Positions 50,567-60,500 of a stretch of DNA of 64,000 bases are shown here, piece by piece (position 1 is the first letter of the stretch; each line of letters starts with the position of its first letter). The notes beneath the pieces are model-generated. The model was not told the origin of the DNA. It saw only the letters and a program-made list of their open reading frames with translations, and made no database searches. Source of the DNA: an uncultured Rhizobiaceae group bacterium (GTDB taxonomy: Bacteria > Pseudomonadota > Alphaproteobacteria > Rhizobiales > Rhizobiaceae); assembly GCA_937930845.1 (NCBI GenBank), contig CALHBJ010000004.1, positions 124,001 through 188,000 on the forward strand, given 5' to 3'. The position numbers and the translations under genes were made by a program.

Positions 50567-51199
50567 ATGACTACTCCAAACTTACCCGCAATCATCCCAG
50601 GACGAAGAGCTTGGAACAAGGGGCGAATTATTGGCCAGAAACGCCCACTTCAACCTAAGCATGTTTGGGCCATCCGTGTTCGATTAGAACTTGCCGAACG
50701 CAAGCGTGACCTGGCGCTTTTCAATATGGCGGTGGATAGCAAGCTTCGTGGCTGCGATCTCGTGCAGTTGAAAGTGACGGATGTCTATGTTGCAGGTAAC
50801 ATCAAAGAGCGAACGTCAATTGTGCAGTCAAAGACCAAGCAACCTGTTCAATTTGAAATTACCGAAGGCACACGAAAGTCACTCAACGACTGGCTAGAGG
50901 ACTCCGCGATGATAGGTTCAGATTATCTATGGCCAAGCCGTTTTCACAGCCCTGACCACATTTCAACACGACAATATGCCCGGCTGGTGAAAGAACTTGT
51001 CGCTAGCATTGGCCTTGAGCCAAGCGCCTTCGGAACGCACTCGTTGCGTAGAACGAAGGTGGCTCAAATCTATAAGAAAACCGGCAATCTCAGAGCAGTG
51101 CAATTGCTACTCGGCCACACCAAAATGGACAGCACAGTCAGATACCTTGGAGTGGATCTGGAAGACGCGCTTTCAATCTCCGAGGGAGTTGAGGTCTAA
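50567..51199 (+). CDS. Small tyrosine recombinase (integrase catalytic domain)
   Basis: The start at 50567 follows TCGGAGA and gives 210 residues. The catalytic set is visible: Arg in SKLRGCDLV, H-x-x-R in GTHSLRRTKV, His in LLLGHTKMDSTVRYLG with the nucleophile Tyr in RYLG. A compact family of this length, lacking a long N-terminal arm domain, is common in Proteobacteria, so it is probably complete. It marks the left side of the 50.5-57 kb defence island. Confidence 0.88.
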   Translation: MTTPNLPAIIPGRRAWNKGRIIGQKRPLQPKHVWAIRVRLELAERKRDLALFNMAVDSKLRGCDLVQLKVTDVYVAGNIKERTSIVQSKTKQPVQFEITEGTRKSLNDWLEDSAMIGSDYLWPSRFHSPDHISTRQYARLVKELVASIGLEPSAFGTHSLRRTKVAQIYKKTGNLRAVQLLLGHTKMDSTVRYLGVDLEDALSISEGVEV

Positions 51200-51250
51200 C
51201 GAGCTGGACTGACTGCGATGCAGTCGGTCCATAGCCGTGCTTTCGCTAAT

Positions 51251-51436
51251 TCAGCGGCCTTTCAACGCCCGGCGTATAGCCCGCCCAGCTGCATAGGCAC
51301 GATCGTTTTCTTTAGCTATCTGTTTGGCTTCATTAACACAGCGCAGGGCAACCTCTAGCACCTTGTCACGGGCCTCTGGATCAGATGTTGCTTTTTGAAC
51401 AACGTAGCGAGCGAGCTTTTGGAGAAGAACTGACAT
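51251..51436 (-). CDS. Small conserved-looking hypothetical protein
   Basis: The 61-residue, highly charged helical protein MSVLLQKLARYVVQKATSDPEARDKV ends AGRAIRRALKGR. Its pattern resembles short alphaproteobacterial proteins of unknown role. No strong ribosome-binding site is seen. It is convergent with the integrase. Confidence 0.5.
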   Translation of the reverse strand: MSVLLQKLARYVVQKATSDPEARDKVLEVALRCVNEAKQIAKENDRAYAAGRAIRRALKGR

Positions 51437-51618
51437 TTCACTACATTACCCTACTGAGCCGGGAAGGCTAGGAGTGACCGGCCCTTAGTCGACATTCACC
51501 AACGCTTTGCAATTCTTTGACCTGTCGCTGAAAGCAGACATAACAGTATTGAGTAAATTTACTTTTGCTGTGAATTCCTCTCGGTTGGAAGAAAGCGAGC
51601 TAGAAGAGAGCGAATGGC

Positions 51619-52488
51619 ATGCAGTATTTTTGGGCATCTCAGAACAAAACTTACCGGGACGAACTTGCTGGCGGATATCTATGGGCTCCTAAGAGTAACG
51701 AAACCGGACAGACTCCGTTCCACTGGCGAAACGTCGCCAAGGTGAATTCCGGCGACCTCATCTTTTCTTATTTCAGACAACGGATTACAGCGATTTCGGT
51801 CGCGAGGTCGGAGGCGTACGACGCGCCTATACCCCGAGAGTGGGAAGAGTTGCACGACTGGAAAAAGGATGGCTGGAAAGTCGATGTTGAGTACGAGAAG
51901 GTGAATGACCCACCGCATCTCAACCAATTTAGATCGGAGTTTGAGCAATACCTTCCTTCAAGATCTTCGCCTCTAGCCTCTTCCGGAGGCGCTCAAGGAT
52001 ATCTATTTGAACTTCCAGAAGACGCCGGTGAGTTCATTCTTAAGATGCTAAATTGGGATACTTTTTCAATTGCAGATGAGGATAATTCGACAGCGACTGG
52101 AAAAAATAGAACCACAGTTACAATCACCCGAGTTGGTCAGGCGAAATTTAGGAATCAGCTAAAGCGTTATTGGGGGAGCCAATGTGCTGTCTCTGGTTCG
52201 ACAACGGTGCAGCTGCTTCGGGCATCTCATATCGTCAGCTGGGCGAATTCAAATCCAGAAGAAAAAGTGGAAGTTTACAACGGACTGCTTCTCTCTCCAG
52301 CATATGACGCCGCGTTCGATGCCCACCTAATTTCATTTGATGACGAAGGCCGTCTAATCCATTCATCACAAATCTCGGCCGACGAGCTCTTATGTCTTGG
52401 TATCGACCCCAACGCAAAACTCAGGCGCATAGAACGACAACATCGAAGATTCTTATCCCGGCACCGTTCAAATCTGGAAATTGGCTAA
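51619..52488 (+). CDS. EVE-like / HNH restriction endonuclease
   Basis: The 289-residue protein joins two domains. Residues 1-145 begin MQYFWASQNKTYRDELAGGYLWAPK and look like an EVE/PUA-type reader (GDLIFSYFRQRITAISVARSEAYDAP). Residues about 170-250 are an HNH_2 nuclease: RASHIVSW (H204), YNGLLLSP (N221), FDAHLISF (H236). Such fusions are predicted to cut DNA with modified bases, like McrA-type enzymes. Base composition here is poorer in G+C than in the flanking core genes. Confidence 0.8.
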   Translation: MQYFWASQNKTYRDELAGGYLWAPKSNETGQTPFHWRNVAKVNSGDLIFSYFRQRITAISVARSEAYDAPIPREWEELHDWKKDGWKVDVEYEKVNDPPHLNQFRSEFEQYLPSRSSPLASSGGAQGYLFELPEDAGEFILKMLNWDTFSIADEDNSTATGKNRTTVTITRVGQAKFRNQLKRYWGSQCAVSGSTTVQLLRASHIVSWANSNPEEKVEVYNGLLLSPAYDAAFDAHLISFDDEGRLIHSSQISADELLCLGIDPNAKLRRIERQHRRFLSRHRSNLEIG

Positions 52489-52591
52489 ATTCTCGTCCGT
52501 AGCCGGCCCTTACCGGTCGTTGGGCATCAAAACTCGATTACCTGAAGGTGGACTTTGGCATTAACGGCCCTCAATCGATTGCCCTGTCAAT

Positions 52592-53134
52592 CTAACCGTT
52601 ATTCACAACACGACAGAAATCTCGAAACTCTTTTTGAAACGAATTTCGAGAACTGGATAAATTTCGAACTCCCAGATTAGCCTTGCACAGTTCTTCAACA
52701 ATGATCCGTGCGTTTTTCATAAAGGCATCAATCTCCCCGTTCTTAATATTAGCGAAGTCTGCCCACTCCGATTGCGTGCGTTTTAAGTTCACGTGCGCCG
52801 TCACATTATTTCGATACTTAGCAATCTTTGGCCAAAAAGCTTTGCACTGACCAAATTTTTCCTTGGCCTCAGGCGAGATCACTAAATCCGGATCTGCGAT
52901 TGCGCGGTGCAATGAGTAAGATGTTTTTGCCTGATCCATCGACGCATAACATGCAGACATCAAACTGTGGCAAAGCAGCACTTTCAGAGTGCAACAACCT
53001 TCGTATTCAGGAGTGTTGCGCTCATCGTCTGCCCAAGTGGAAAATTTTGCATCGACAACAATATAAATTCGCCATGAAGCTATGGCGGTTGCGACCACCT
53101 CATCGAGAAGCTTTATTTTTTCATCCGGCGACAT
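52592..53134 (-). CDS. HEPN-like hypothetical protein
   Basis: The 180-residue, mostly helical protein has KYRNNVTAHVN at residues 107-116. R108 and H114 fit the R-x4-6-H motif of HEPN RNases, and the helix before it (FGQCKAFWPKIA) fits that fold. HEPN proteins often act as toxins or abortive-infection effectors in such islands. No antitoxin gene is next to it. The family call rests on one motif. Confidence 0.5.
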   Translation of the reverse strand: MSPDEKIKLLDEVVATAIASWRIYIVVDAKFSTWADDERNTPEYEGCCTLKVLLCHSLMSACYASMDQAKTSYSLHRAIADPDLVISPEAKEKFGQCKAFWPKIAKYRNNVTAHVNLKRTQSEWADFANIKNGEIDAFMKNARIIVEELCKANLGVRNLSSSRNSFQKEFRDFCRVVNNG

Positions 53135-53366
53135 CGCCCTCGCCCCTAGGTTCTTTTAATGAAAGCCTATAAATAGCACCTTTCCAGCGCAAGAAACGAG
53201 TTGGCATTCACTGTGACTTCAGGAGCTCTTTGGCCCAAACCCGAAATTCGACAAATTCCAAAATTCACCCATCGGCTTCCTAATAGCCGTCGTTCATGAA
53301 TGGAGCTGCGTTCTGAATTCTGTCACGATCAAAAAGCGCCATGGCCCAAACTTCGGGCTTGGCTTC

Positions 53367-55181
53367 CTACATCAATTCACTAACCAAAATACACTTGTCT
53401 TGATTGGGCGTAAGAATAATTGTCCGGTACTTAGACCGCGTCACTGCCATGCGAAAGTTTTTTCGGTACTGTGCCAGCTTGTCATCCGCCTCATTCGCTC
53501 GGACAAACCGGCCGCTGTTTCGGACGATCCCTTTGTCTCTCGTAATGATAGGCATGTCCTCAAAGAGAATAGTCTCGTCAAACTGTTTTCCTTTGGCTTT
53601 GTGCAGGTTCATTATGACAACACCACTCTCAGGTTGCCCCGCTGTGGCAAAGTGTTCCTGTACAAAGGCCTCTTTGGTTAGGTCAAGTGCGGTTGGGTAG
53701 GCGGCGGTGCCATCCCAGGCTTCTGACAACACAAGACGAAGCTGTTTTCCGCGATCCAAAAACCGCAGGTTGCGCGCTTCTTCGGCGATGTCTCGTAGCT
53801 GCACACAGCAACCCTTCTCCAGAACATTACGTACCTTCACCCAGTCCTGCTGCGGATCACCGGTGAACATGAGGGCGAGTACTTCGTCGTAAACCTTTTC
53901 CATTTTCCGCACTTTTGAGTGCCCGGGTAAATCCTTACCTTCAGCTCGCAGCTTCTGTCGTTTCTGAAGGCCTGCCGCGAAACTGTTCGCGGTCTTTAGA
54001 TGACCCTTAGCAGGACTGCTTCCACTGCGTCCGCGATAGAAGCTGGCAACCTGCAACACGAAGCGCTCGAAGTTCTCAGCCGTTGACCGTTTCTCAAGCA
54101 AGTTCCCTATGCAGTTGGCTGATAAAATGGCTGCATCTCGCTCGATCACAGCCGTATGTGGGATAGCAGGCAATCTCCCCAATCCATGCGTGAACAGATC
54201 AGAAATCTTTTTGGTCAACGGTTTGGTCGGCACAAGCACAGCTACCGACCACGCCTCGCCACTAGCTGCGATAGCCCGTTTTCGTGCCTGCATAACTTCG
54301 GAAAACAGATTTGCATGCGCCCGTGCTTCAACGCGGTGGTATCCAACAAGACATACGCCTTCATAGGCAATTTGAGAAAATGCCCCTTTGAGAACATCGT
54401 CCCCAAAAAGCGTTATGTCGGTATGTAGATTCCGGTGACTGAATCCTCCCAAATCAATTTCTTCCGCTTCGAAGTGCTTTATGAATTGGTTTGGGCGTTC
54501 AGGATCAGTGGCAATAAAATCAAAGATTCTTTGGTCAGGATCAGCCAGAGCAAGACACCGTGATTTACTCCCTAACTGTTTGACAATTTCCCACTGCTCC
54601 TCGCTAGTGTCTTGAAATTCATCTAAAATAATTAGTGGATACCGGTTCGCTACGAGGTCGCCGATGGTTGGAAAGTTGGTCAACAGATCAGCCAACAATG
54701 GTGCAAACAGGTCGAAGCTGATTTTACCACTTTCGAAGGCAACGGTTTCCAATACCGATTTCTCTTCGTCAGTGAGCTCAAGCAAGCCGTCATTACGAGA
54801 TTGATCAGTGGTGGTTCGAAGCTCAGACAGGACACCAGCAACATCAGCTGGCAACAACAGTTCTAATGAATGCGGCAAGTTTAAGAGATACCCGTGACCC
54901 TTCAGAATGCGCCAGAAAAACGAATGATAGGTATCAATCTCAATCCGGCTTGATACCGTCTTGGGCACGGCAAGATCGCGATCAATACCCTCACTCACCC
55001 GGGAGACAGTCGCCCGCGCAAAACTCAAGAACAGCACACGCTGCTCAGGCTTCAATTCTGCCTCGACAAATGCGGCCGCCTTCATAATTGAGATCGTTGT
55101 CTTGCCCGCGCCCGGCCCACCTAAGACCAGGCAATTCCCTTCTGCTTCCAAGACCCGTTGCTGATCGTCCGTTAGTTTCAT
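53367..55181 (-). CDS. UvrD/PcrA-like helicase, GajB-like
   Basis: The 604-residue protein begins MKLTDDQQRVLEAEGNCLVLGGPGAGKTT (Walker A, residues 21-29). It has the SF1 motifs FLSFARATVSR, LIILDEFQDTSEEQ (187-191 DEFQD), LALADPDQRIFDF, VVIMNLHKAKGKQFD and FRMAVTRSK. It overlaps the OLD nuclease gene by 4 nt. The pair OLD-type nuclease plus UvrD-like helicase defines Gabija (GajA/GajB) and other class 2 OLD systems. This helicase is about 100 residues longer than the reference GajB. Confidence 0.83.
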   Translation of the reverse strand: MKLTDDQQRVLEAEGNCLVLGGPGAGKTTISIMKAAAFVEAELKPEQRVLFLSFARATVSRVSEGIDRDLAVPKTVSSRIEIDTYHSFFWRILKGHGYLLNLPHSLELLLPADVAGVLSELRTTTDQSRNDGLLELTDEEKSVLETVAFESGKISFDLFAPLLADLLTNFPTIGDLVANRYPLIILDEFQDTSEEQWEIVKQLGSKSRCLALADPDQRIFDFIATDPERPNQFIKHFEAEEIDLGGFSHRNLHTDITLFGDDVLKGAFSQIAYEGVCLVGYHRVEARAHANLFSEVMQARKRAIAASGEAWSVAVLVPTKPLTKKISDLFTHGLGRLPAIPHTAVIERDAAILSANCIGNLLEKRSTAENFERFVLQVASFYRGRSGSSPAKGHLKTANSFAAGLQKRQKLRAEGKDLPGHSKVRKMEKVYDEVLALMFTGDPQQDWVKVRNVLEKGCCVQLRDIAEEARNLRFLDRGKQLRLVLSEAWDGTAAYPTALDLTKEAFVQEHFATAGQPESGVVIMNLHKAKGKQFDETILFEDMPIITRDKGIVRNSGRFVRANEADDKLAQYRKNFRMAVTRSKYRTIILTPNQDKCILVSELM

Positions 55182-57010
55182 CCGTCCGCTTTAACTAGCG
55201 CTTGTGGCTCAGGCTCATTTTCTTCCTCGCCAGCGCAGAACTGTTGGATTGCTAAACAAGATTGCCGTATCCAATCAGGGATTTCTTCAAACTCACACTG
55301 TACTAAAAAATCGGCAGCCACTCCTTCGCCTTTGTATTTCGAAAGATAGGCCCGTATCGCATTGGCAAGGTCTGCTTTGGGGTCCGGAAACTGTGCCTGC
55401 AGCGCTTGTGGCCACATGATACTATCCAGGTAGCGCTCCATGGCTGCTTCGGTAGTGTCCGCCATGACCATCTTCTCAAAACCAGACTCACCATGCATGA
55501 GTACCAGATCGAGCGCAGCTTCCAAGTTTGCCGTCGCCGCGGCGTCCTGAGCATCGCAGGCACAGATAACCTCCTTTCCAAGGCCACGATACAGACCGGC
55601 CATCGCTATGATTTTGCTTTCTGAACCAGCGTCAATTGTACATACACCGATGCTTTCAAGGGTTTTGAATTCTTCTGGACGGAGCTTTGCCAGTCGTCTC
55701 GCCACCGCTGGAAACGCTATCGCTTCTGTTGCACCTTCTGCCAACAACACTCTCCTTGACAGCAAACCCTCGCAAAACACCGTTCGAAAGTTCTGGCGAT
55801 AGAATTTCGGTTTGATTGAAGCAGGAAGCACTATCTCTCGTTGTCCTAGCACGCCCGCCGCGTCACGGCTGAGTGGTATCGTTTCTTCGACTCCAAACTC
55901 TTCGATTACATAGGGCGAATGGGAAGTGAAGATGGTTTGTGATGAGAGCTTGCGAACTTCATTGACGATCTGTTTTTGCGCGTATGGCGGTATCGCAATC
56001 TCAGGCTCTTCCATTGCGAATATAACATTCTGCTTGCCAGCCGCGATCTGAGACAAGAGCGCCAAGACCAACATGTTAATGGTACCGGTCCCTTGTCGAT
56101 AATACGGAGCAAGATGGTTTCCTTCGCCGGTAGACATGAACGCAGTGACAACCTTGCGTAAGTGCTCTCTGGTGAGGTTTGAAACTCGAAGCTGAGGCTG
56201 AGCACCCCATTCCTTTGGTACGTACTTTTTCAGTGCGGTGTTCACACTCTCAAGCACCTCTCCCAAGCCACCCACTGCGTCGTCAGATAACTGCAATGAT
56301 GACAGAGCTTCTAGACTGTCTTCCCACAACTTGGGGCGAGCCTCCTGCAGTCTGAGAATGATGTCGAGTAAACTACCCCGTTCCAAACTGAGCGCCCGTG
56401 ATCCGGTGCGCAGGGTTCGAAGATAAAGGAAGCCACAGATTTGCTTATCCTTTTTGCGGAAGGGCTGTCGCAGTCCATCTTCTTCCGTCTTGGTGAAAAA
56501 CGTTTCCCCGGAAAAGTCATCGTCTTCTTCATCGTACCAACCGATAAAGGAAACACGAATACAGGGCGAAGCTGCTACCACTTGTTCAGCGGTTGGCTGT
56601 TCCAGGACGGAACTTTGGTCATCGTCCCACCATTCGACGTTCGCCATGAATCGCGCTTTTTGTTCGTCTGTGAGATCACAGACTGTTGCATCAATACGAA
56701 TTACTGGTGCGGCTTCGTCGGCTGGCGCTTCGACTTGTTCAGCCGCTTTTTCAGGGACATCAGCAGCGTTTGCTGCGACTAAAGCTGCTGGCTCTGGCTC
56801 ACTTTGTATATATTTACCTTGGAAGAAATCGTGTTCATCAACCGGTGGCATACGATGCGCGCGATCGGGTCCTAACACTAGATCCAGCGCTTCTAGGACT
56901 GTCGACTTACCCGTATTATTATCACCTATGAGCACAGTATGACTCTGGAAAACCAACTCAGCGTTGGCTACCCCTCGAAAATTCTTGATTGATAGTTTAC
57001 TAATCCTCAT
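55178..57010 (-). CDS. OLD-family ATPase/TOPRIM nuclease, GajA-like
   Basis: The 610-residue protein has Walker A GDNNTGKST (29-37), the ABC-type signature YYRQGTGTINML (303-314), Walker B VIFAMEEPEIAIPP (329-342) and the H-loop TSHSPYVIEEFG. The TOPRIM domain follows, with VLLAEGATEA (E425) and ICACDAQDAAA (D486). The usual D-x-D is D-A-Q-D here. An acidic, Ala-rich insert at about residues 66-105 splits the ATPase. Class 2 OLD nucleases sit beside a UvrD helicase, as here. In Gabija, GajA nicks DNA and is held off by nucleotides. It is the first gene of the two. Confidence 0.85.
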   Translation of the reverse strand: MRISKLSIKNFRGVANAELVFQSHTVLIGDNNTGKSTVLEALDLVLGPDRAHRMPPVDEHDFFQGKYIQSEPEPAALVAANAADVPEKAAEQVEAPADEAAPVIRIDATVCDLTDEQKARFMANVEWWDDDQSSVLEQPTAEQVVAASPCIRVSFIGWYDEEDDDFSGETFFTKTEEDGLRQPFRKKDKQICGFLYLRTLRTGSRALSLERGSLLDIILRLQEARPKLWEDSLEALSSLQLSDDAVGGLGEVLESVNTALKKYVPKEWGAQPQLRVSNLTREHLRKVVTAFMSTGEGNHLAPYYRQGTGTINMLVLALLSQIAAGKQNVIFAMEEPEIAIPPYAQKQIVNEVRKLSSQTIFTSHSPYVIEEFGVEETIPLSRDAAGVLGQREIVLPASIKPKFYRQNFRTVFCEGLLSRRVLLAEGATEAIAFPAVARRLAKLRPEEFKTLESIGVCTIDAGSESKIIAMAGLYRGLGKEVICACDAQDAAATANLEAALDLVLMHGESGFEKMVMADTTEAAMERYLDSIMWPQALQAQFPDPKADLANAIRAYLSKYKGEGVAADFLVQCEFEEIPDWIRQSCLAIQQFCAGEEENEPEPQALVKADG

Positions 57011-57594
57011 CCTGTTCTCAATTGTTCATCTAAATAAAATTGCCTAACCGATCCGCGGGACAGGTGGCAATTTAAAAAGAAAATTACCTTTTGAACCCAC
57101 GATCGATTGAGGTGTACAAATATATCGACCACAAAACCGACTGAATTAACACCTATTTTCTTCGAACAACAAAAATACACCGTACAGTAGGGGAGGTTTA
57201 TGCTTGCGATTCTTCCAGTATAAACTGAATGTCAATCGATTTGCAGCGGTTAAGTGTCCGCTTTTGCATGATCCCCGGACATATTGCGCCCGCAGCGAAT
57301 GTCCGCACTCCCCATTAAGTGACGGCAACGAGAAGTACTGCTGTAGATACTCAACGGCGGTCGTTAAATGTTGCGTGATCATAAGCTGCGACTGGTTGTT
57401 CGGTGCCATCCTGCGCTACCTTGTTATCTACGTACAAACCTCATGTTTCGCGGCAATCTGAGTTGATACTTACACTGCAAAGAAAAAGCGCCATCAGCAT
57501 GGCCGACAGCGCTTTGGGTTGATTTGCGGAACGACAATGGTTCCCAGCGGAAGAACTATGGTTGCATCCGCAGCACATTTCGCCTTGCCTATAA
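57011..57594. other. Island boundary region without a supported gene
   Basis: About 580 bases between the OLD gene and nrdJ. It is AT-rich at its left part and must carry the OLD-helicase promoter. The frame at 57146-57409 has no ribosome-binding site. The only clear element is the nrdJ terminator. Confidence 0.5.
57483..57515 (-). terminator. Terminator after nrdJ
   Basis: On the minus strand AAAGCGC (57515-57509) pairs with GCGCTTT (57491-57485) and a T-run (57487-57483) follows. It lies 80 nt past the nrdJ stop. Confidence 0.75.
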
Positions 57595-60500
57595 TCAGCT
57601 ACACCCGGTTGTGCTTCCGCAACTGTCGCATTTTAGGCAGGTGCCGTTGCGCACCAGGGTGAAGTTTTGGCATTCGGGGCAGCTTTCGCCTTCGTAGCCT
57701 TGCATTTTGGCCATGGCGCGGCGTTCGCCTTTGCTTGGTGTGTGGGCCGGGGCGACTTCGCCCTGTTCCACGGTCGAGCGGGCGTTTTCTTCATAGTCGC
57801 GTTTGAACGCGGTTGCCTCTTCCTGCAACATCAGCACGCCGCTGTCGGCTGCCACGGCGGTGGCTGCGCTGGCACCAGAACTGCCAATGGCAGTTACAAT
57901 TGTCGAGCCGCCGGAAGGGGCTGAGCCGCCGCTCTTGCTGCCATTGTTGCCACCATTGGCGCTGCCTGCGGGCTCGTTGTCGCCAGCTGAACCGCTGGAG
58001 ACGACGGCCAATTTGCTGCCGCGGGTCAAGCCGCGGGAAACAACTTCGGCTTTGCCTTCGCTAACGCCTTTGCCAAGCGCCGTGTGGGCGAAGTTGGATG
58101 TGTCCACATGGCCCAGATCGTGGCGGCCAAGATAGGAAATGGCCAGTTCGCGGAACACATAGTCGAGAATTGACGTGGCGTTCTTGATCGCGTCATTGCC
58201 CATGACAATGCCGGCTGGCTCGAATTTGGTGAAGGTGAAGGCCTCCACATATTCTTCCAGCGGCACGCCATATTGCATGCCCAGGGAAATGGCGATGGCG
58301 AAATTATTCATCATGGCGCGGAAGGCGGCGCCTTCCTTGTGCATGTCGATGAAGATCTCGCCAATGCGGCCATCGTCAAATTCGCCGGTGCGCAGATACA
58401 CTTTATGGCCGCCAACAACGGCTTTTTGAGTGTAGCCCTTGCGGCGGTTCGGCAATTTCTCACGGGCCTGCTGGCGCTGAACCTCGACAATTTTCTCAAC
58501 GATCTTCTCAGTCACCGTTGCGGCACGTGCGGCGGCAGGGGCGTCGATCAGGTTGTCGAGAGCTTCATCATCTTCCTCGTCTTCAACAAGGGAAGCGTTC
58601 AGCGGCTGGGACAGTTTGGAGCCATCGCGGTATAGGGCGTTGGCTTTCAGGCCCAGTTTCCACGACAGCATGTAGGCTTCGTTACAATCCTCAACAGCGG
58701 CATCGTTTGGCATGTTGATGGTTTTGGAGATTGCACCGGAGATGAAGGGTTGGGCCGCTGCCATCATGCGGATGTGGCTTTCGGTGGACAGCGAGCGGGT
58801 GCCGATGCGGCCACAGGGTGTGGCGCAATCGAAGACGGGCAAATGCTCGTCTTTCAGGCCCGGTGCGCCTTCTAATGTCATGGCACCACAGCACCAGATG
58901 TTGGCCGCCTGAATTTCATCCTTGGTGAAGCCCAGAGCCGACAGGACATCGAAAGAGAAGTCGTTCAACTGATCATCGGTGAAACCGAGGGTTTCCTTAC
59001 AGAATTTTTCGCCAAGGGTGAATTTGTTGAACGCAAACTTGATGTCGAATGCCTGGGCAAGGCCATCCTCAATGGCTGCAATCTGTTCGGGGCCGAAGCC
59101 TTTTTCTTCCAGCGCGCCATGGGAGACTGCGTTGGAGCCCTTCAATGTGCCGTGGCCCACTGCATAGGTGATCATCTGCTCGATGGTGGCTACGTCATAT
59201 CCAAGTTTTTCCAGGGCCTCTGGTACAGCCCGGTTGATGATCTTGAAATAACCGCCACCGGCGAGCTTCTTGAATTTCACCAGTGCGAAATCAGGTTCAA
59301 TGCCTGTTGTGTCACAATCCATCACCAGGCCGATTGTGCCGGTGGGGGCAACAACGGTGGCCTGGGCATTGCGGTAGCCGTATTTGTCGCCAAGTTCCAC
59401 GGCGCGGTCCCAGGCGGCTTTGGCATGGTCTGACAGTCCAGCCCACAGGTCGCGGCCTTGAAGGGATGCGTGGTCGAGGGGCACAGGATTGACCGCCAGC
59501 GCATCATAGCCATTGGCATTGCCGTGGGCTGCGTTGCGGTGGTTGCGCATGACACGGGCCATGTGGTCCTTATTGGGCCCATAGCCGGGGAAGGGGCCTT
59601 GCTCTTTGGCCATCAGTGCGGAAGTTTCGTAGCACACGCCGGTCATAATGGCGCTGATTGCACCACAGATGGCGCGGCCCTCATCTGAGTCGTAGGGAAT
59701 GCCCGCCGTCATCAGCAGGCCGCCAATATTGGCAAAGCCAAGGCCCGTGGTGCGGTAATCGTAAGACAGTTTGGCAATTTCCCTGGATGGGAATTGCGCC
59801 ATGAGCACGGAAATTTCCAGTACCATCATCCAAAGGCGCGTTGCGTGCTCAAACGCTTCAACGTCAAAGGTCTTGTCCGGGCGACGGAACTGCAACAGGT
59901 TTATCGACGCCAGGTTACAGGCCGTATCATCCAGGAACATGTATTCAGAACACGGGTTGGACGCACGGATTGGTCCAGCGGCCGGGCAAGTGTGCCAGTC
60001 GTTCATCGTGGTGTTGTAATGCAGACCGGGATCAGCGGATTGCCATGCGGCATTGCCGATCTTGTCCCACAATTCGCGCGCCTTGACGGTTTTGGTAACC
60101 GAGCCGTCCTTACGGGCAATCAAATCCCAATCGGCATCGGCCTCAACAGCCTGGAGGAACTCATCCTTGATCGACACGGAATTGTTGGAATTCTGGCCCG
60201 ATACGGTGAGATAGGCTTCGCTGTCCCAGTCTGTGTTGTAGACGGGAAATTCAATGTCCGTGTAACCTTGCTTGGCGAGTTGAATGACGCGGTAGATATA
60301 ATTCTCCGGTACAGCATTCTTTTTGGCGAGGCGGATTTCGCGTTTCAGGGCCGGGTTGGCCTTGGGGTCAAAACACTGATCGCCGGGGCCTTCGCAATTG
60401 ATGCAGGCTTTCATGATGGCAGTCATGTGGCGGGAAACGAGCTTGGAACCGGTCACAATGGCCGCAACCTTTTGCTCTTCCTTCACTTTCCAGTCGATAT

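Noticed and set aside
51507-51692. 61-codon frame overlapping the EVE-HNH gene start
   Set aside because: It overlaps the better-supported nuclease frame and shows no family similarity.
50417-57099. Possible att repeat: GAAAATTTACCTTCGAACCA (50417) and GAAAATTACCTTTTGAACCC (57079)
   Set aside because: The match needs a gap and several mismatches, so it is no better than chance in AT-rich DNA.
57146-57409. Minus-strand frame between the OLD gene and nrdJ
   Set aside because: No start context and no similarity; composition looks intergenic.
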